The notes beneath the pieces were generated by a model. That model searched no databases, was not told the DNA's origin, and saw nothing but the letters and a program-made list of their open reading frames with translations. This document shows, piece by piece, positions 23,385-30,973 of a stretch of 33,179 nt of DNA. The position numbers and the translations under genes are program-made. Origin of the DNA: Sedimenticola sp. (GTDB lineage: Bacteria; Pseudomonadota; Gammaproteobacteria; Chromatiales; Chromatiaceae); assembly GCA_026196795.1 (NCBI GenBank), contig JAPHUE010000160.1, forward strand, positions 1-33,179. The letters run 5' to 3'. How positions within the stretch are numbered: the first letter of the stretch is position 1; each line of letters starts with the position of its first letter.

Positions 23385-23960
23385 TCAGTCACTGTTGTCG
23401 ACAATCTTGAGCTGGCTGATGTCGGGTAAGGGTGCCGGTTCTTTATGGATCTGACAGTCCTCCAGTGTGCCTGAATTGGCCGGAGCCAGGGTCAGTTCAC
23501 TGGTATCAATGGTGAGCGGATCAGGCCCTGCCGATCCATCTAGTACAGTCCCCGGGTTAGCCAGAGATAGGTAATCAGTATTGGGAATGGGCGCAGGGTT
23601 AATGACAGGTGCGCAGTCAGCGAGAGTGCCTGTGTTGGGTGGTAGTAACGAAAGGGACTCAGTATCTTCTGCAGAGTCAACTGGCTTGGCTTCAGCGCTT
23701 ACTCCACTCGCTTTAGCATCAATGGGATCGGCAGAGCGGATCTCGACCAAGGCGCCTGCATCCCTGAAGGCCACACGATATTTTACGGCGGTATCCTGGT
23801 CTACATTGTTCTTGATTTTAACGGAGGCACCGGAAAACAGATAATCCAACTGTTCTTCGTTAGCGTTGAAAATATGGGCGATTTTTTCTTTAACTGCTGC
23901 CAGATCTGCATCTTCGACAGTGTTACCAGAAAAATAGATATCATAGTTTTGAGCCGTCAT
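23385..23960 (-). CDS. Soluble protein with proline-rich repeats, function unknown
   Basis: The 191-residue product has a clear AGGAAG ribosome site 8 bases before the ATG. The N-terminal 80 residues form a small alpha/beta domain (YDIYFSGNTVEDADLAAVKE, then IFNANEEQLDYLFSGASVKI and TAVKYRVAFRDAGALVEI). This kind of domain recurs in gammaproteobacterial proteins, but I cannot name it. The second half is low-complexity with degenerate repeats of about 50 residues: LSLLPPNTGTLADC, LSLANPGTVLDG and LTLAPANSGTLEDC, joined by PAPIP/PAPLP linkers. There is no signal peptide or membrane segment. The cysteines lie only inside the repeats (about residues 116 and 169), which may matter for metal or disulfide binding. 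It is convergent to the phosphate transporter. Confidence 0.7.
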   Translation of the reverse strand: MTAQNYDIYFSGNTVEDADLAAVKEKIAHIFNANEEQLDYLFSGASVKIKNNVDQDTAVKYRVAFRDAGALVEIRSADPIDAKASGVSAEAKPVDSAEDTESLSLLPPNTGTLADCAPVINPAPIPNTDYLSLANPGTVLDGSAGPDPLTIDTSELTLAPANSGTLEDCQIHKEPAPLPDISQLKIVDNSD

Positions 23961-24055
23961 TGAGCAATCTTCCTTCCCAAGGCTGAGAGTGCTGAGTATT
24001 GGCTAAAGTATAATCCAACTGGAAATGTTGCGGGAACTTTAAACCCAATAGACCA

Positions 24056-24077
24056 ACAGGGGCCTTGTGGCCCCTGT
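24056..24077 (-). terminator. Hairpin downstream of the haem protein gene
   Basis: ACAGGGGCC pairs perfectly with GGCCCCTGT (9 bp) around a 4-base loop, 22 bases after the minus-strand stop. A T-rich stretch follows on the minus strand only loosely (TTGGTCTATT), so it is a moderate terminator. Confidence 0.65.
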
Positions 24078-24099
24078 GTATTTGAGTGGGCGGAATCTT

Positions 24100-24654
24100 T
24101 TAGAGTGGTTTGCTGAGCGTAAATGCGCCGCGGATATCACCCTCGTTGAAACCTCGTGCCTGATCACCGGGATAGAGTGCCTTCAGCTCAGCCTCCACCT
24201 CAGGTTTTAGCGTGGCAGCATGACAGTTCAGGCAGGCCTTTTCGGTAGGGATGGCCTTCATATAGCGGAACATTTTCTGGCCGTTGAGTTCAACAATCTC
24301 TGAGTGATCGAGTTTTGCGGGATCAGCTCCCGCGGCTTTTTTATTTTCAAACTCTTGGAGTACAGCGAGTTCCCAGGCATCTGGCGTATTCGCAGTGGAG
24401 CGAATTTTCAGGCTGGTTCTGCCAACCTCCCACCCAGAGCTGGTTGCTACGTCAGAGGCAATGCCGGGTGCCCTGAGATTGCAGAACTTAATCGCCTTTA
24501 CCGGGCCGCCTTCTTTCATTGCGCCGACCAGTTGCCCCTTCAGGGAGGAGCCAAACTGCTTGATCAGGCCGCGAGCTTCTGTAACTTCATCGGCTGCTAT
24601 GACGGGCTGTGAAATAATCGCAGCAAGTATTGTTATGGAAAGTGTCTTGTACAT
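24100..24654 (-). CDS. DUF3365/Tll0287-like periplasmic c-type haem protein
   Basis: The 184-residue protein starts at the ATG at 24654 with GGGAGA 8 bases upstream. A signal peptide (residues 1-20, MYKTLSITILAAIISQPVIA) sends it to the periplasm. The mature part carries one CxxCH haem-attachment motif (ACLNCH, near residue 145) and an overall pattern like Tll0287/DUF3365 domains, including KFCNLRAPGIASDVATSSGW and the ending RGFNEGDIRGAFTLSKPL. Such single-haem domains occur free or as sensor parts of histidine kinases. This one is free, with no kinase next to it. The role is probably redox or gas sensing, or electron transfer (inference). A hairpin follows the stop. Confidence 0.85.
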   Translation of the reverse strand: MYKTLSITILAAIISQPVIAADEVTEARGLIKQFGSSLKGQLVGAMKEGGPVKAIKFCNLRAPGIASDVATSSGWEVGRTSLKIRSTANTPDAWELAVLQEFENKKAAGADPAKLDHSEIVELNGQKMFRYMKAIPTEKACLNCHAATLKPEVEAELKALYPGDQARGFNEGDIRGAFTLSKPL

Positions 24655-24774
24655 TGTTATAGTCTCCCTTGAGTATATAGTGAGCACTGAGTGTGCTTCT
24701 CTTTTGTGAGGTTAGTCTGCCATGAAAAAAGCCTTGGATACTAGCCTCTTTGGTGTAGAAATGCTCAGTCTGGA

Positions 24775-25233
24775 TCAATACTGCTTTTTTTCAATGATTT
24801 CATAACCCAGGTTTGGCTTCCAGCCCCAGGAGTAACTGCGCAGATTGGATAGCGCGCGCTGTTCAGCTGCTTCGAGTGATTGGTTGTCAAAGCCGCAACC
24901 ATAACTGATTCTTTCGCGGCCAGTATAGGTGCGATAACGTGTTTTTATGATAACCATCCAGCCATGGTTGTTATGGCTGTTGGCTTGTGGGAATACATAT
25001 TCATAGCCCTGTTTATTCAAAGCCAGCTTTGCCTTGTCTATGGCCTGGGCTACCGATGGCTCTCCTGTAGTCCACTCTATCGCCAGAGAGTTCCCCAGTT
25101 TTTTCGCAACCACACAAGCGGCCCCGCCGCTCTCAAATGAGCCAATATTATTTGCGTTTTGGGCAATGGCTCCTGTTGTTGTGACAATAAAAGCCGATAT
25201 GAAAAATCGTAATATAAATTTAAGTGAGTTCAT
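24775..25233 (-). CDS. Exported small protein, unknown function
   Basis: The 152-residue product has an N-terminal signal-like segment (about 1-24, LKFILRFFISAFIVTTTGAIA, cut near AIAQ), so it is likely periplasmic. Two cysteines (about 40 and 117) may pair. Motifs are ESGGAACVVAKKLGNSLAIE, HNNHGWMVIIKTRYRTYTG and ERISYGCGFDNQSLEAAEQR. A DUF4189-like resemblance (repeated Ala/Cys/Trp pattern) was considered, but I am not sure. The gene is close behind a thioredoxin-fold gene on the same strand (17 bases), suggesting an operon of exported proteins that need disulfide handling. No known function. Confidence 0.65.
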   Translation of the reverse strand: MNSLKFILRFFISAFIVTTTGAIAQNANNIGSFESGGAACVVAKKLGNSLAIEWTTGEPSVAQAIDKAKLALNKQGYEYVFPQANSHNNHGWMVIIKTRYRTYTGRERISYGCGFDNQSLEAAEQRALSNLRSYSWGWKPNLGYEIIEKKQY

Positions 25234-25250
25234 TGATTAACTATCTGACC

Positions 25251-25754
25251 CTACTTTGCCTTTATTTGTTTATCCAGTGAGCCAATGGCGGCCTGGACAG
25301 ATTGATCAACATAATAATAGAACATGTCTGGTGTTTGGATGCCGACCATTTTTTCGACCAGTTCATTTCCGTTAGCGTCCAGAAACAGCAGGGTAGGGGT
25401 CAGCGATACTTTGTAGTCGTATGAGAAATCATGACTTTCCCTTCGTACACCCCTGAAATCAATAACATCTGACCCTGTGTCCAGAAGTAACTCACGAATA
25501 ATCAAGCGATTTTCGTAGGCGCGACTTTTAATCATCGGGCCGATGACTTCCTGCTTTATCTGAACACAAAAACCACAGTGTTCCTGAGAGACCAGAAGCA
25601 TAATCGCTCTTTTTTCCTGTTGTGCTTTCTGGCCGTCTGCTTGGAGGTTGGTGGCTTCAATGACTCCAATTTGTTCATGTTCGCCTCCATGAACGGAAGC
25701 GGCTGTCAGGCTGATGCTGGCCAATAGGCCTAAAAGTATGGTCAGGTACTTCAT
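25251..25754 (-). CDS. Periplasmic thioredoxin-fold protein (CGFC)
   Basis: The 167-residue protein has a signal peptide (about 1-22). Its thioredoxin fold carries an active-site motif CGFC (near residues 60-63 in SQEHCGFCVQIKQEV) and a cis-proline in VSLTPTLLFLDANG. The mid region contains a typical long insertion with TGSDVIDFRGVRRESHDFSY. The overall layout resembles SoxW/thioredoxin_7-type periplasmic proteins, which reduce or transfer disulfides. The exact partner is unknown. Its ATG overlaps the stop of the upstream unknown gene by 4 bases (ATGA), showing translational coupling. The downstream exported protein could be a client (inference). Confidence 0.85.
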   Translation of the reverse strand: MKYLTILLGLLASISLTAASVHGGEHEQIGVIEATNLQADGQKAQQEKRAIMLLVSQEHCGFCVQIKQEVIGPMIKSRAYENRLIIRELLLDTGSDVIDFRGVRRESHDFSYDYKVSLTPTLLFLDANGNELVEKMVGIQTPDMFYYYVDQSVQAAIGSLDKQIKAK

Positions 25755-26281
25755 AAGGGACTGAGCTTCCTTTTGAGTTCGCTCATGGCTCGGTATTCAT
25801 CGAGTGCTATTCCCGCGTCCTTGAAATTGAAGGCATCTGGAAAGCCACTCGCCGCGAGAGCTCTGCTTTCAGCATCCTGACACCATTCATCAACCCAAAT
25901 CTTGGTTGCCTGTTGCTGTGCCGATGAAAAACGCTTCGTCACTCGCTCCAAAATCAGGTCGTAGCCGTTTCTTGACATGGATTCATGAATCCTGGCAAGT
26001 TCCCTTGTTGACTTTTGTGACAATGCTGTTGCTAGATCTTCTGCATACTCTTTGAGTAACTGATCGCGGGTTTGTTCCGAGTAGTGCTGAATGGTATTGA
26101 TAATGTTGTGAAAGGCACCACTAAAAGTGTCTGTTGATGAGTGTCGGGTTATGAAGCCTTCCAGGGCAATCAAGCTGGCGTGTTTGCGGCTCACATTGGA
26201 TGATCCACGGCACAACTCTTCGCAATAGTGCTCAATCTCAGATGTAGAGATTTTTAACGTTATCTGATCCTGATTGGGCAT
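25751..26281 (-). CDS. Helical protein of unknown function, coupled to thioredoxin-fold gene
   Basis: This is unrecognised. From the ATG at 26281 it is 176 residues; an in-frame TTG at 26332 would add 17 residues, and neither start has a good ribosome site. The sequence is almost entirely helical and charged, with stretches such as SEIEHYCEELCRGSSNVSRK, FHNIINTIQHYSEQTRDQLL and TRELARIHESMSRNGYDLIL. It has no signal peptide and three cysteines (two close together in YCEELC). The 4-base overlap with the thioredoxin gene indicates co-translation, which suggests a shared process, though a cytosolic helper beside a periplasmic oxidoreductase is unusual. Confidence 0.65.
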   Translation of the reverse strand: MPNQDQITLKISTSEIEHYCEELCRGSSNVSRKHASLIALEGFITRHSSTDTFSGAFHNIINTIQHYSEQTRDQLLKEYAEDLATALSQKSTRELARIHESMSRNGYDLILERVTKRFSSAQQQATKIWVDEWCQDAESRALAASGFPDAFNFKDAGIALDEYRAMSELKRKLSPL

Positions 26282-26457
26282 AGGCGTAGTTTCAGCTATA
26301 TAGATAGCATTCTGCTTAGATAGAAAGTTCAAAATAAACTAATTTTCTGAATCTTGGCAAGTTAAATCATAGAGTTTGTAGCAGAGTTATATTGGCCCAC
26401 CTTGCTTGTTTAGCGTACTCTTCAGCGTTAATTCAGCTTCCTGCTCGAGGTGTTTAA

Positions 26458-26715
26458 GTGAAGCAAACTAGTACAGCACAAAAAATATCCTTTATTATCG
26501 CGATCTTCTCCTATCTAGCTGCTATTGGTTGCGTAGTTGGGGTTTATTACTATGAATCTAAACTTGGAGGTGATCATCCGGTTGTCGCCAGTTTTGGTTC
26601 GGCGATCGTCTTTTTTATCGGGGTTGGTATCGTTTTACATGTGATTGGTCGTGTAAACCTACCGGACCTCAGTATGAAATTCTCAAAGGAACAGCAAGAT
26701 AAAACCGATGATTGA
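26458..26715 (+). CDS. Small two-segment membrane protein, unknown function
   Basis: The 85-residue protein starts at a GTG (26458) with AGG 8 bases upstream. Two hydrophobic segments (about 11-31, ISFIIAIFSYLAAIGCVVGV, and about 44-65, FGSAIVFFIGVGIVLHVIG) are joined by a short loop, and a polar C-terminus ends SKEQQDKTDD. I cannot name a family. A gap with an interesting inverted repeat separates it from the next membrane gene. Small proteins like this are easily missed, and confidence that it is real rests on the ribosome site and the hydrophobic pattern. Confidence 0.6.
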   Translation: MKQTSTAQKISFIIAIFSYLAAIGCVVGVYYYESKLGGDHPVVASFGSAIVFFIGVGIVLHVIGRVNLPDLSMKFSKEQQDKTDD

Positions 26716-26735
26716 TCGCAGTTCAACTATCGTTT

Positions 26736-26780
26736 AAGCGGTTAGAAAAAGTGCAGGTGTAACCGTTTAATCAACCGCTT
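26736..26780 (+). repeat. Interlocking inverted repeats
   Basis: AAGCGGTT (26736-26743) pairs with AACCGCTT (26773-26780). The same left arm can also pair with an intervening GTAACCG (about 26759-26765). The two alternative pairings could form exclusive structures. They lie after the small membrane gene and about 150 bases before the next gene. Confidence 0.45.
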
Positions 26781-26930
26781 CAGATAGACGCTGTACGGGA
26801 TAGTCCCTGCGTCCTTTGTGTGAGGAACCTGGGTTTTTGCTCATAAAGGTCTAGAATTACTTCAATAGGGTAAGGTAATGTGCTGGTTTTCCAGCATAAA
26901 TAAAGATCAAAATTCAGAAGGGAGAGGCTG

Positions 26931-27665
26931 ATGTTCTCCGTAGTTTGGGAGTGGCTAACCCGGGGTTGGCAGGATTTCAGGCAGGCTGTATTGCTTAATA
27001 TGGCCTATGCGGGTTTTTTTCTGGTGTTTGGGCTGATAGCCGTATTGGGCCTGCACGATGGTGGCTTTAGTCTGGTCTATTTCATTATGGCGGGTGGCTT
27101 TCTCATTGTCGTACCTGGCCTTGTAACTGTTTATTACTATTTTGCCGAGCGATTACATGCCGGGCAGCGGCCGGAATTTTCCGACATCAGGGCTGCGTTT
27201 AAAAAATTTCCTGCCTCGATTCTAGTCATTGGTCTGGTCTCTTTGGTGATCTACCTCATCTGGATTACCGATGCGCTGATTATCTATAGCGTCTATTTCG
27301 ATTTTGTACCTATTTCGCTGGAGCAGTTTCAGGCTGATCCGGTTCTACGTGCTGATGCAACGGCCTTTCTGCTTTTTGCCTGTATATTGGGTTTTGTGCT
27401 TACATTCATCATTTTCTGTGTGACGGTACTCTCCATACCCTTTGCACTTCATAATCAATCAGGATTGGTCGATGCCGTATCCTTTAGCGTCAGAGTAGTC
27501 ACGCGTAATCCACGAATTATGTTTTTATGGGCTATCACGTTGGGAACGTTGACTTTTTTAACGGTTCTATTTGCCTTGCCGTTGCTACTGGTTGTGCTGC
27601 CCGTACTGGCTTATGCCAACTATGCGACCTATACCGATATGCTTAAATTGATGGAGGATCGGTGA
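26931..27665 (+). CDS. DUF2189-like integral membrane protein
   Basis: The 244-residue inner-membrane protein has about six hydrophobic segments. It starts VVWEWLTRGWQDFRQAVLL and has the repeated patterns G-hydrophobic-hydrophobic typical of DUF2189/YciC-like families (GFSLVYFIMAGGFLIVVPGL; YYYFAERLHAGQRPEF). The ending AYANYATYTDMLKLMEDR is cytoplasmic. AGAGG precedes the ATG closely. I assign the family by layout, not by specific function; the role of these proteins is unknown. It lies upstream of the fimV-like gene, but 167 bases apart. Confidence 0.7.
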   Translation: MFSVVWEWLTRGWQDFRQAVLLNMAYAGFFLVFGLIAVLGLHDGGFSLVYFIMAGGFLIVVPGLVTVYYYFAERLHAGQRPEFSDIRAAFKKFPASILVIGLVSLVIYLIWITDALIIYSVYFDFVPISLEQFQADPVLRADATAFLLFACILGFVLTFIIFCVTVLSIPFALHNQSGLVDAVSFSVRVVTRNPRIMFLWAITLGTLTFLTVLFALPLLLVVLPVLAYANYATYTDMLKLMEDR

Positions 27666-27832
27666 TTGACTACGTTTCATTTGTCTGCGTTGAAATAATT
27701 TATGTTTAGTTTTAAGTGACGTAGCTAACTGTTTGTTTTATATTGGCCCTGGGGAAATTGCCTGATTTATAGTCAGGTTAGGATATCGACAGATCAAGGC
27801 GAAGTGGGTTCGGTTTTGTCCAAAACAAAAGC

Positions 27833-29938
27833 ATGATTAAAAAGTTACTACCAATACTCGTACTCTTGGTGTTCTCCACCTCTGCTTTTGCATTGGGTCT
27901 GGGGAAGATTAGCGTCAGCTCGGCACTTAATGAGCCGTTAAACGCCCGAGTTGGCTTGATCTCAGCCAGTGCTACAGAGATAGAAGATATCAGGGTCAAG
28001 CTGGCCAGTGCTGCAGTCTTCCGGCGTGCGGGTATTGAGCGCCCTTTTTTACTCTCCAAATTGCGTTTCTCCGTGGTGGGACCTGAACAGGGTCAACCCT
28101 ACATTCAGATCAGTACCCGTGAATCTATACGCGAGCCTTATCTTGATTTTCTGATTGAGGTTAGCTGGGCAGGCGGTAACTTGGTTCGCGAGTTTACACT
28201 TCTGCTTGATCCGCCGACTTATACGCCACCGAAAGCACAACCGGTTAAGGCCGCACCTGTTCGCAAGGTGACTAAACAGACCGAGGTCGCACCTGCATCG
28301 CAGCCGGACAGCGGTACGTATGGGCCTGTTAGAAGTAGTGAAACGCTCTGGGTGATTGCCGGAAAAGTGCAGCAGGATAAAGGACTGTCGCGCAATCAGA
28401 CCATGGTTGCCCTGTTAAAGACGAATCCCGATGCCTTTCAGAATGGCAATATCAATCTGCTTAAGAAAGGCGCGATGCTGACTGTTCCGTCGTCAGAAGA
28501 GATTAGTGCCATCGGTAAAAGAGAGGCGCTTGCTGAAGTCAGGCAACAGATGTCAGAGTGGCGTCAGCAACGTGCTACCCCCAAGGCATCAACAGCCAAG
28601 AAGACCCCTGCAGAATCTACACCTGCTGCAATAGAGGGCGATCAGCCTGCAGCAGCATCAGTTACAACCGAGCAGCCCTCTACGCCAGTTCAACAGGACC
28701 AATCAGAAGTCAAGAATGCTCCAGCAGAATCAGCGCAAAGATTGCGGGTGGTTGATGCTGATCGGGATTGGCGGTTAAGTGACAAGAGTGAACTTGGTTA
28801 TCCAGCGCAAGAGAGTGACAAGCTGAGGGAGGCTATCAAAGACTCAGAGCAGGAGCTGGCTGTTGTGCAGGATATCAGCCAGGATATCGTTGAGCTGCGT
28901 GCTGCACTGGAGTCCAAAGTGCTGGCACTGAAAACCGCATTGGACGAGAAAGATGCCCAGCTTGAGTCGCTCAGAAAACAGATTGAGCAGGTGGGAGCCA
29001 ATCAGGCTGCAACTTCACCAAACCAGTCAGGTCTCTCTAGCAGTATCATGCCGGTGCCGGCAGGTGCTGCTTCACAGCAGGGCAACCTGGTGACAGATAA
29101 TACTATCAGTGATTCAACCCCGCTCGAGTCCTATTGGAAGGAGTCGTACTGGATGATCCTGATGGGAATCATTATCGTGATATTGGCATCCATGCTGCTA
29201 TTTGGTCGCCGCAAGCGAGAAAATGAAGGGGCCTTTGAGGCGCCGGATCTTTTTCAGTTATCAAGTGAGCAGGTCCTTATGGGGGAGCGAGGTGCTTCCG
29301 AGCCTGACGCGATGATCGATGAGTTATTAGAGACCCCTTCGGAGCCACGGAAAAAGCCAGCTGTACCGCCAAAGGAAGTTCTCGCAGATACAACGACGCT
29401 TACTGAATCGAATGCCGATATAGCCTCGATTTTGACGGAAGCCGACATCTATTTGGCCTATCGCCGATACAGCCAGGCCGAAACGCTGGTTGAGGAGGCA
29501 ATGAGTCAAAATCCTGAGAGTCCTGAATTAAAAGCTAAACTACTTGAGATCTATGCCTTCCGGCGTGATAAAAAGGCTTTTAGTCGTTACCTTGATCAGG
29601 TCTATCAAGTTCTCATGATTCAGTCACCTGAACTGTGGGAAAAAATAGTTGATATGGGGCATGATTTGGCTCCAGAACACCCTGCCTGGGCGGCTGAAGG
29701 GCAACCCTTCATTCCTTCTTCCCCTCCACAGCAAGCAGATGATACGCCTGAGGAGATTGATCCTCTGGATATCGATATGAACCTGGATATCGAGCTGGAC
29801 GAGTTGGATGTGCCAGAATCAGCCCACGACATGTCCATTTTTGATGAACTTGAAGAAGATGCTGAACCTGACTCATTGGGTCTCCCTGGCATTGATGTCG
29901 ATTTCGAACGGCTGGAAGATCCGACCAAAGATAAATAA
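27833..29938 (+). CDS. FimV/HubP-family polar landmark-type protein
   Basis: The 701-residue protein has a signal peptide (about 1-20, ending TSAFA), then the FimV N-terminal domain (about 22-125, with GLGKISVSSALNEPLNARVG and FLIEVSWAGGNLVREFTLLL). A LysM-like peptidoglycan-binding stretch follows (about 160-222, with SETLWVIAGKV). Then come a Pro/Ala-rich linker and a coiled coil (about 330-387). A single membrane segment lies near 438-458, and a cytoplasmic acidic region has a TPR-like unit (EADIYLAYRRYSQAETLVEE, about 540-600). The typical FimV C-terminal TPR-like domain is not seen: the chain ends in acidic Asp/Glu-rich sequence. In Pseudomonas and Vibrio, FimV/HubP organise pili, chemoreceptors and flagella at the pole. 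fliW follows 89 bases later. Confidence 0.85.
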   Translation: MIKKLLPILVLLVFSTSAFALGLGKISVSSALNEPLNARVGLISASATEIEDIRVKLASAAVFRRAGIERPFLLSKLRFSVVGPEQGQPYIQISTRESIREPYLDFLIEVSWAGGNLVREFTLLLDPPTYTPPKAQPVKAAPVRKVTKQTEVAPASQPDSGTYGPVRSSETLWVIAGKVQQDKGLSRNQTMVALLKTNPDAFQNGNINLLKKGAMLTVPSSEEISAIGKREALAEVRQQMSEWRQQRATPKASTAKKTPAESTPAAIEGDQPAAASVTTEQPSTPVQQDQSEVKNAPAESAQRLRVVDADRDWRLSDKSELGYPAQESDKLREAIKDSEQELAVVQDISQDIVELRAALESKVLALKTALDEKDAQLESLRKQIEQVGANQAATSPNQSGLSSSIMPVPAGAASQQGNLVTDNTISDSTPLESYWKESYWMILMGIIIVILASMLLFGRRKRENEGAFEAPDLFQLSSEQVLMGERGASEPDAMIDELLETPSEPRKKPAVPPKEVLADTTTLTESNADIASILTEADIYLAYRRYSQAETLVEEAMSQNPESPELKAKLLEIYAFRRDKKAFSRYLDQVYQVLMIQSPELWEKIVDMGHDLAPEHPAWAAEGQPFIPSSPPQQADDTPEEIDPLDIDMNLDIELDELDVPESAHDMSIFDELEEDAEPDSLGLPGIDVDFERLEDPTKDK

Positions 29939-30027
29939 CATGGCCTGAACGGCAACAGTGGCGCACATAAAGCGAGGTGTGTTTGCCTAGCACTGTTTCG
30001 GTTTAACTGGCCTGTCGTGGAGTTAAT

Positions 30028-30471
30028 GTGAAAATAGAGAGCAATCTTCTTGATCCTGAAGTAACTGCACCAGAGGCTCCTATTGTGTTTCCAAATGGGA
30101 TGCCAGGATTTGAAGAGGTGCATGAATTCCAGCTATTTCACCAGGACGACAGGGAGGTAGTCGGTTACCTGCAGGCGGTAGGTGAGCCCGGGCTCACTTT
30201 TTCAGTCCTTGCTCCTGAGAGCCTTAATATTTATTACGAATTCACCCTCACAGATGAGGAGCAAGCCCTACTTGTTCTCGATCAGGTTGAAGATCTGATT
30301 CTGCTGGTTATTGCCTATCGAAATGAATTAGGTGGGAAGCTGAAAGGTGGAGATGAGCTGGGCGTAAATGCCAATTTCATGGCGCCTTTGGTGATCAATG
30401 CTCAGACCAGAATTGGATTTCAGAAGGTCCTTGGTAAAGCCGAACGAAAGATCACTATTAAGGCGGGTTAA
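30028..30471 (+). CDS. fliW: Flagellar assembly factor FliW
   Basis: FliW binds flagellin and the translational repressor CsrA, linking flagellin synthesis to assembly. The 147-residue product has a GTG start at 30028 with GGAG upstream at 5 bases. The family pattern is seen in APIVFPNGMPGFEEVHEFQL, EPGLTFSVLAPESLNIYYEF and VNANFMAPLVINAQTRIGFQ, the APLVIN motif being typical. No csrA gene is beside it or in the window, although the two are often neighbours elsewhere. It lies about 25 kb from fliC and follows a fimV-like gene with which it may share transcription. It ends in a small GC palindrome. Confidence 0.9.
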   Translation: MKIESNLLDPEVTAPEAPIVFPNGMPGFEEVHEFQLFHQDDREVVGYLQAVGEPGLTFSVLAPESLNIYYEFTLTDEEQALLVLDQVEDLILLVIAYRNELGGKLKGGDELGVNANFMAPLVINAQTRIGFQKVLGKAERKITIKAG

Positions 30472-30476
30472 CCCGC
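30463..30476 (+). terminator. Short GC hairpin overlapping the fliW stop
   Basis: GCGGG and CCCGC pair around TTAA, spanning the stop codon. Only TGTTT follows, so it is a weak terminator. Confidence 0.4.
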
Positions 30477-30711
30477 TGTTTGCTGAATATCTAAACGCCT
30501 ATTTTTTTCCTGCCTGTTTTATCCATGCTATTTATTAAACTGTGGTTAGGGTTTAGATCAGACTTTCCTAACTTTGAACAATTGTGTCAGTTTGCCACTC
30601 AGCTGTTCTTTCCATGATTGTGCTGCGCTACTCTGCCTGGGTACTCACCCTGTTGTAGAAAAATCAACTTGGTGTGTTTATCACGGGAAAGTCTATTTAC
30701 GGAGAAATGCT

Positions 30712-30912
30712 ATGTCTGTTGCAAAGGTTACTGAAATTATTGTCACTTCCAATAAAAGTTTTGAAGATGCAATCAGCAAGGGAATCAAGCGTGCAAGCAA
30801 AACGCTGAAAAATATCAAAGGCGCCTGGGTAAAAGACCAGCAAGTGGTCGTCAGTGGTAACAGTGTGACCGAATATAAGGCCACGCTGAAGATTACCTTT
30901 GTACTGAACTGA
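30712..30912 (+). CDS. Dodecin family flavin-binding protein
   Basis: Dodecin is a small dodecameric shell that stores flavins. The start at ATG 30712 is chosen for GGAG 7 bases upstream and because it gives the family length of 66 residues; an in-frame ATG at 30574 has no such site. Family residues include VTEIIVTSNKSFEDAISKGI and the flavin-stacking tryptophan in GAWVKDQQVVV, with the final strand EYKATLKITFVLN. It is monocistronic, convergent with lpxH. Confidence 0.95.
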   Translation: MSVAKVTEIIVTSNKSFEDAISKGIKRASKTLKNIKGAWVKDQQVVVSGNSVTEYKATLKITFVLN

Positions 30913-30928
30913 AGGATTGATTCGGTTT

Positions 30929-30962
30929 GAGCAGGCCCAATTCATTTAAATACGGCCTGCTC
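30929..30962. terminator. Hairpin between dodecin and lpxH
   Basis: GAGCAGGCC pairs perfectly with GGCCTGCTC (9 bp) around a 16-base AT-rich loop, between two convergent genes. No T-run follows, so it is a candidate only. Confidence 0.5.
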
Positions 30963-30973
30963 ATAACTGAAGT

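Noticed and set aside
29975-30005. Sigma-28 promoter for fliW (TAAA and GCCTAGCA)
   Set aside because: The spacing is 13 rather than 15 and the -10-like part matches poorly.
30574-30711. N-terminal extension of dodecin
   Set aside because: The extension is cysteine-rich, unlike any dodecin, and GGAG precedes the ATG at 30712.
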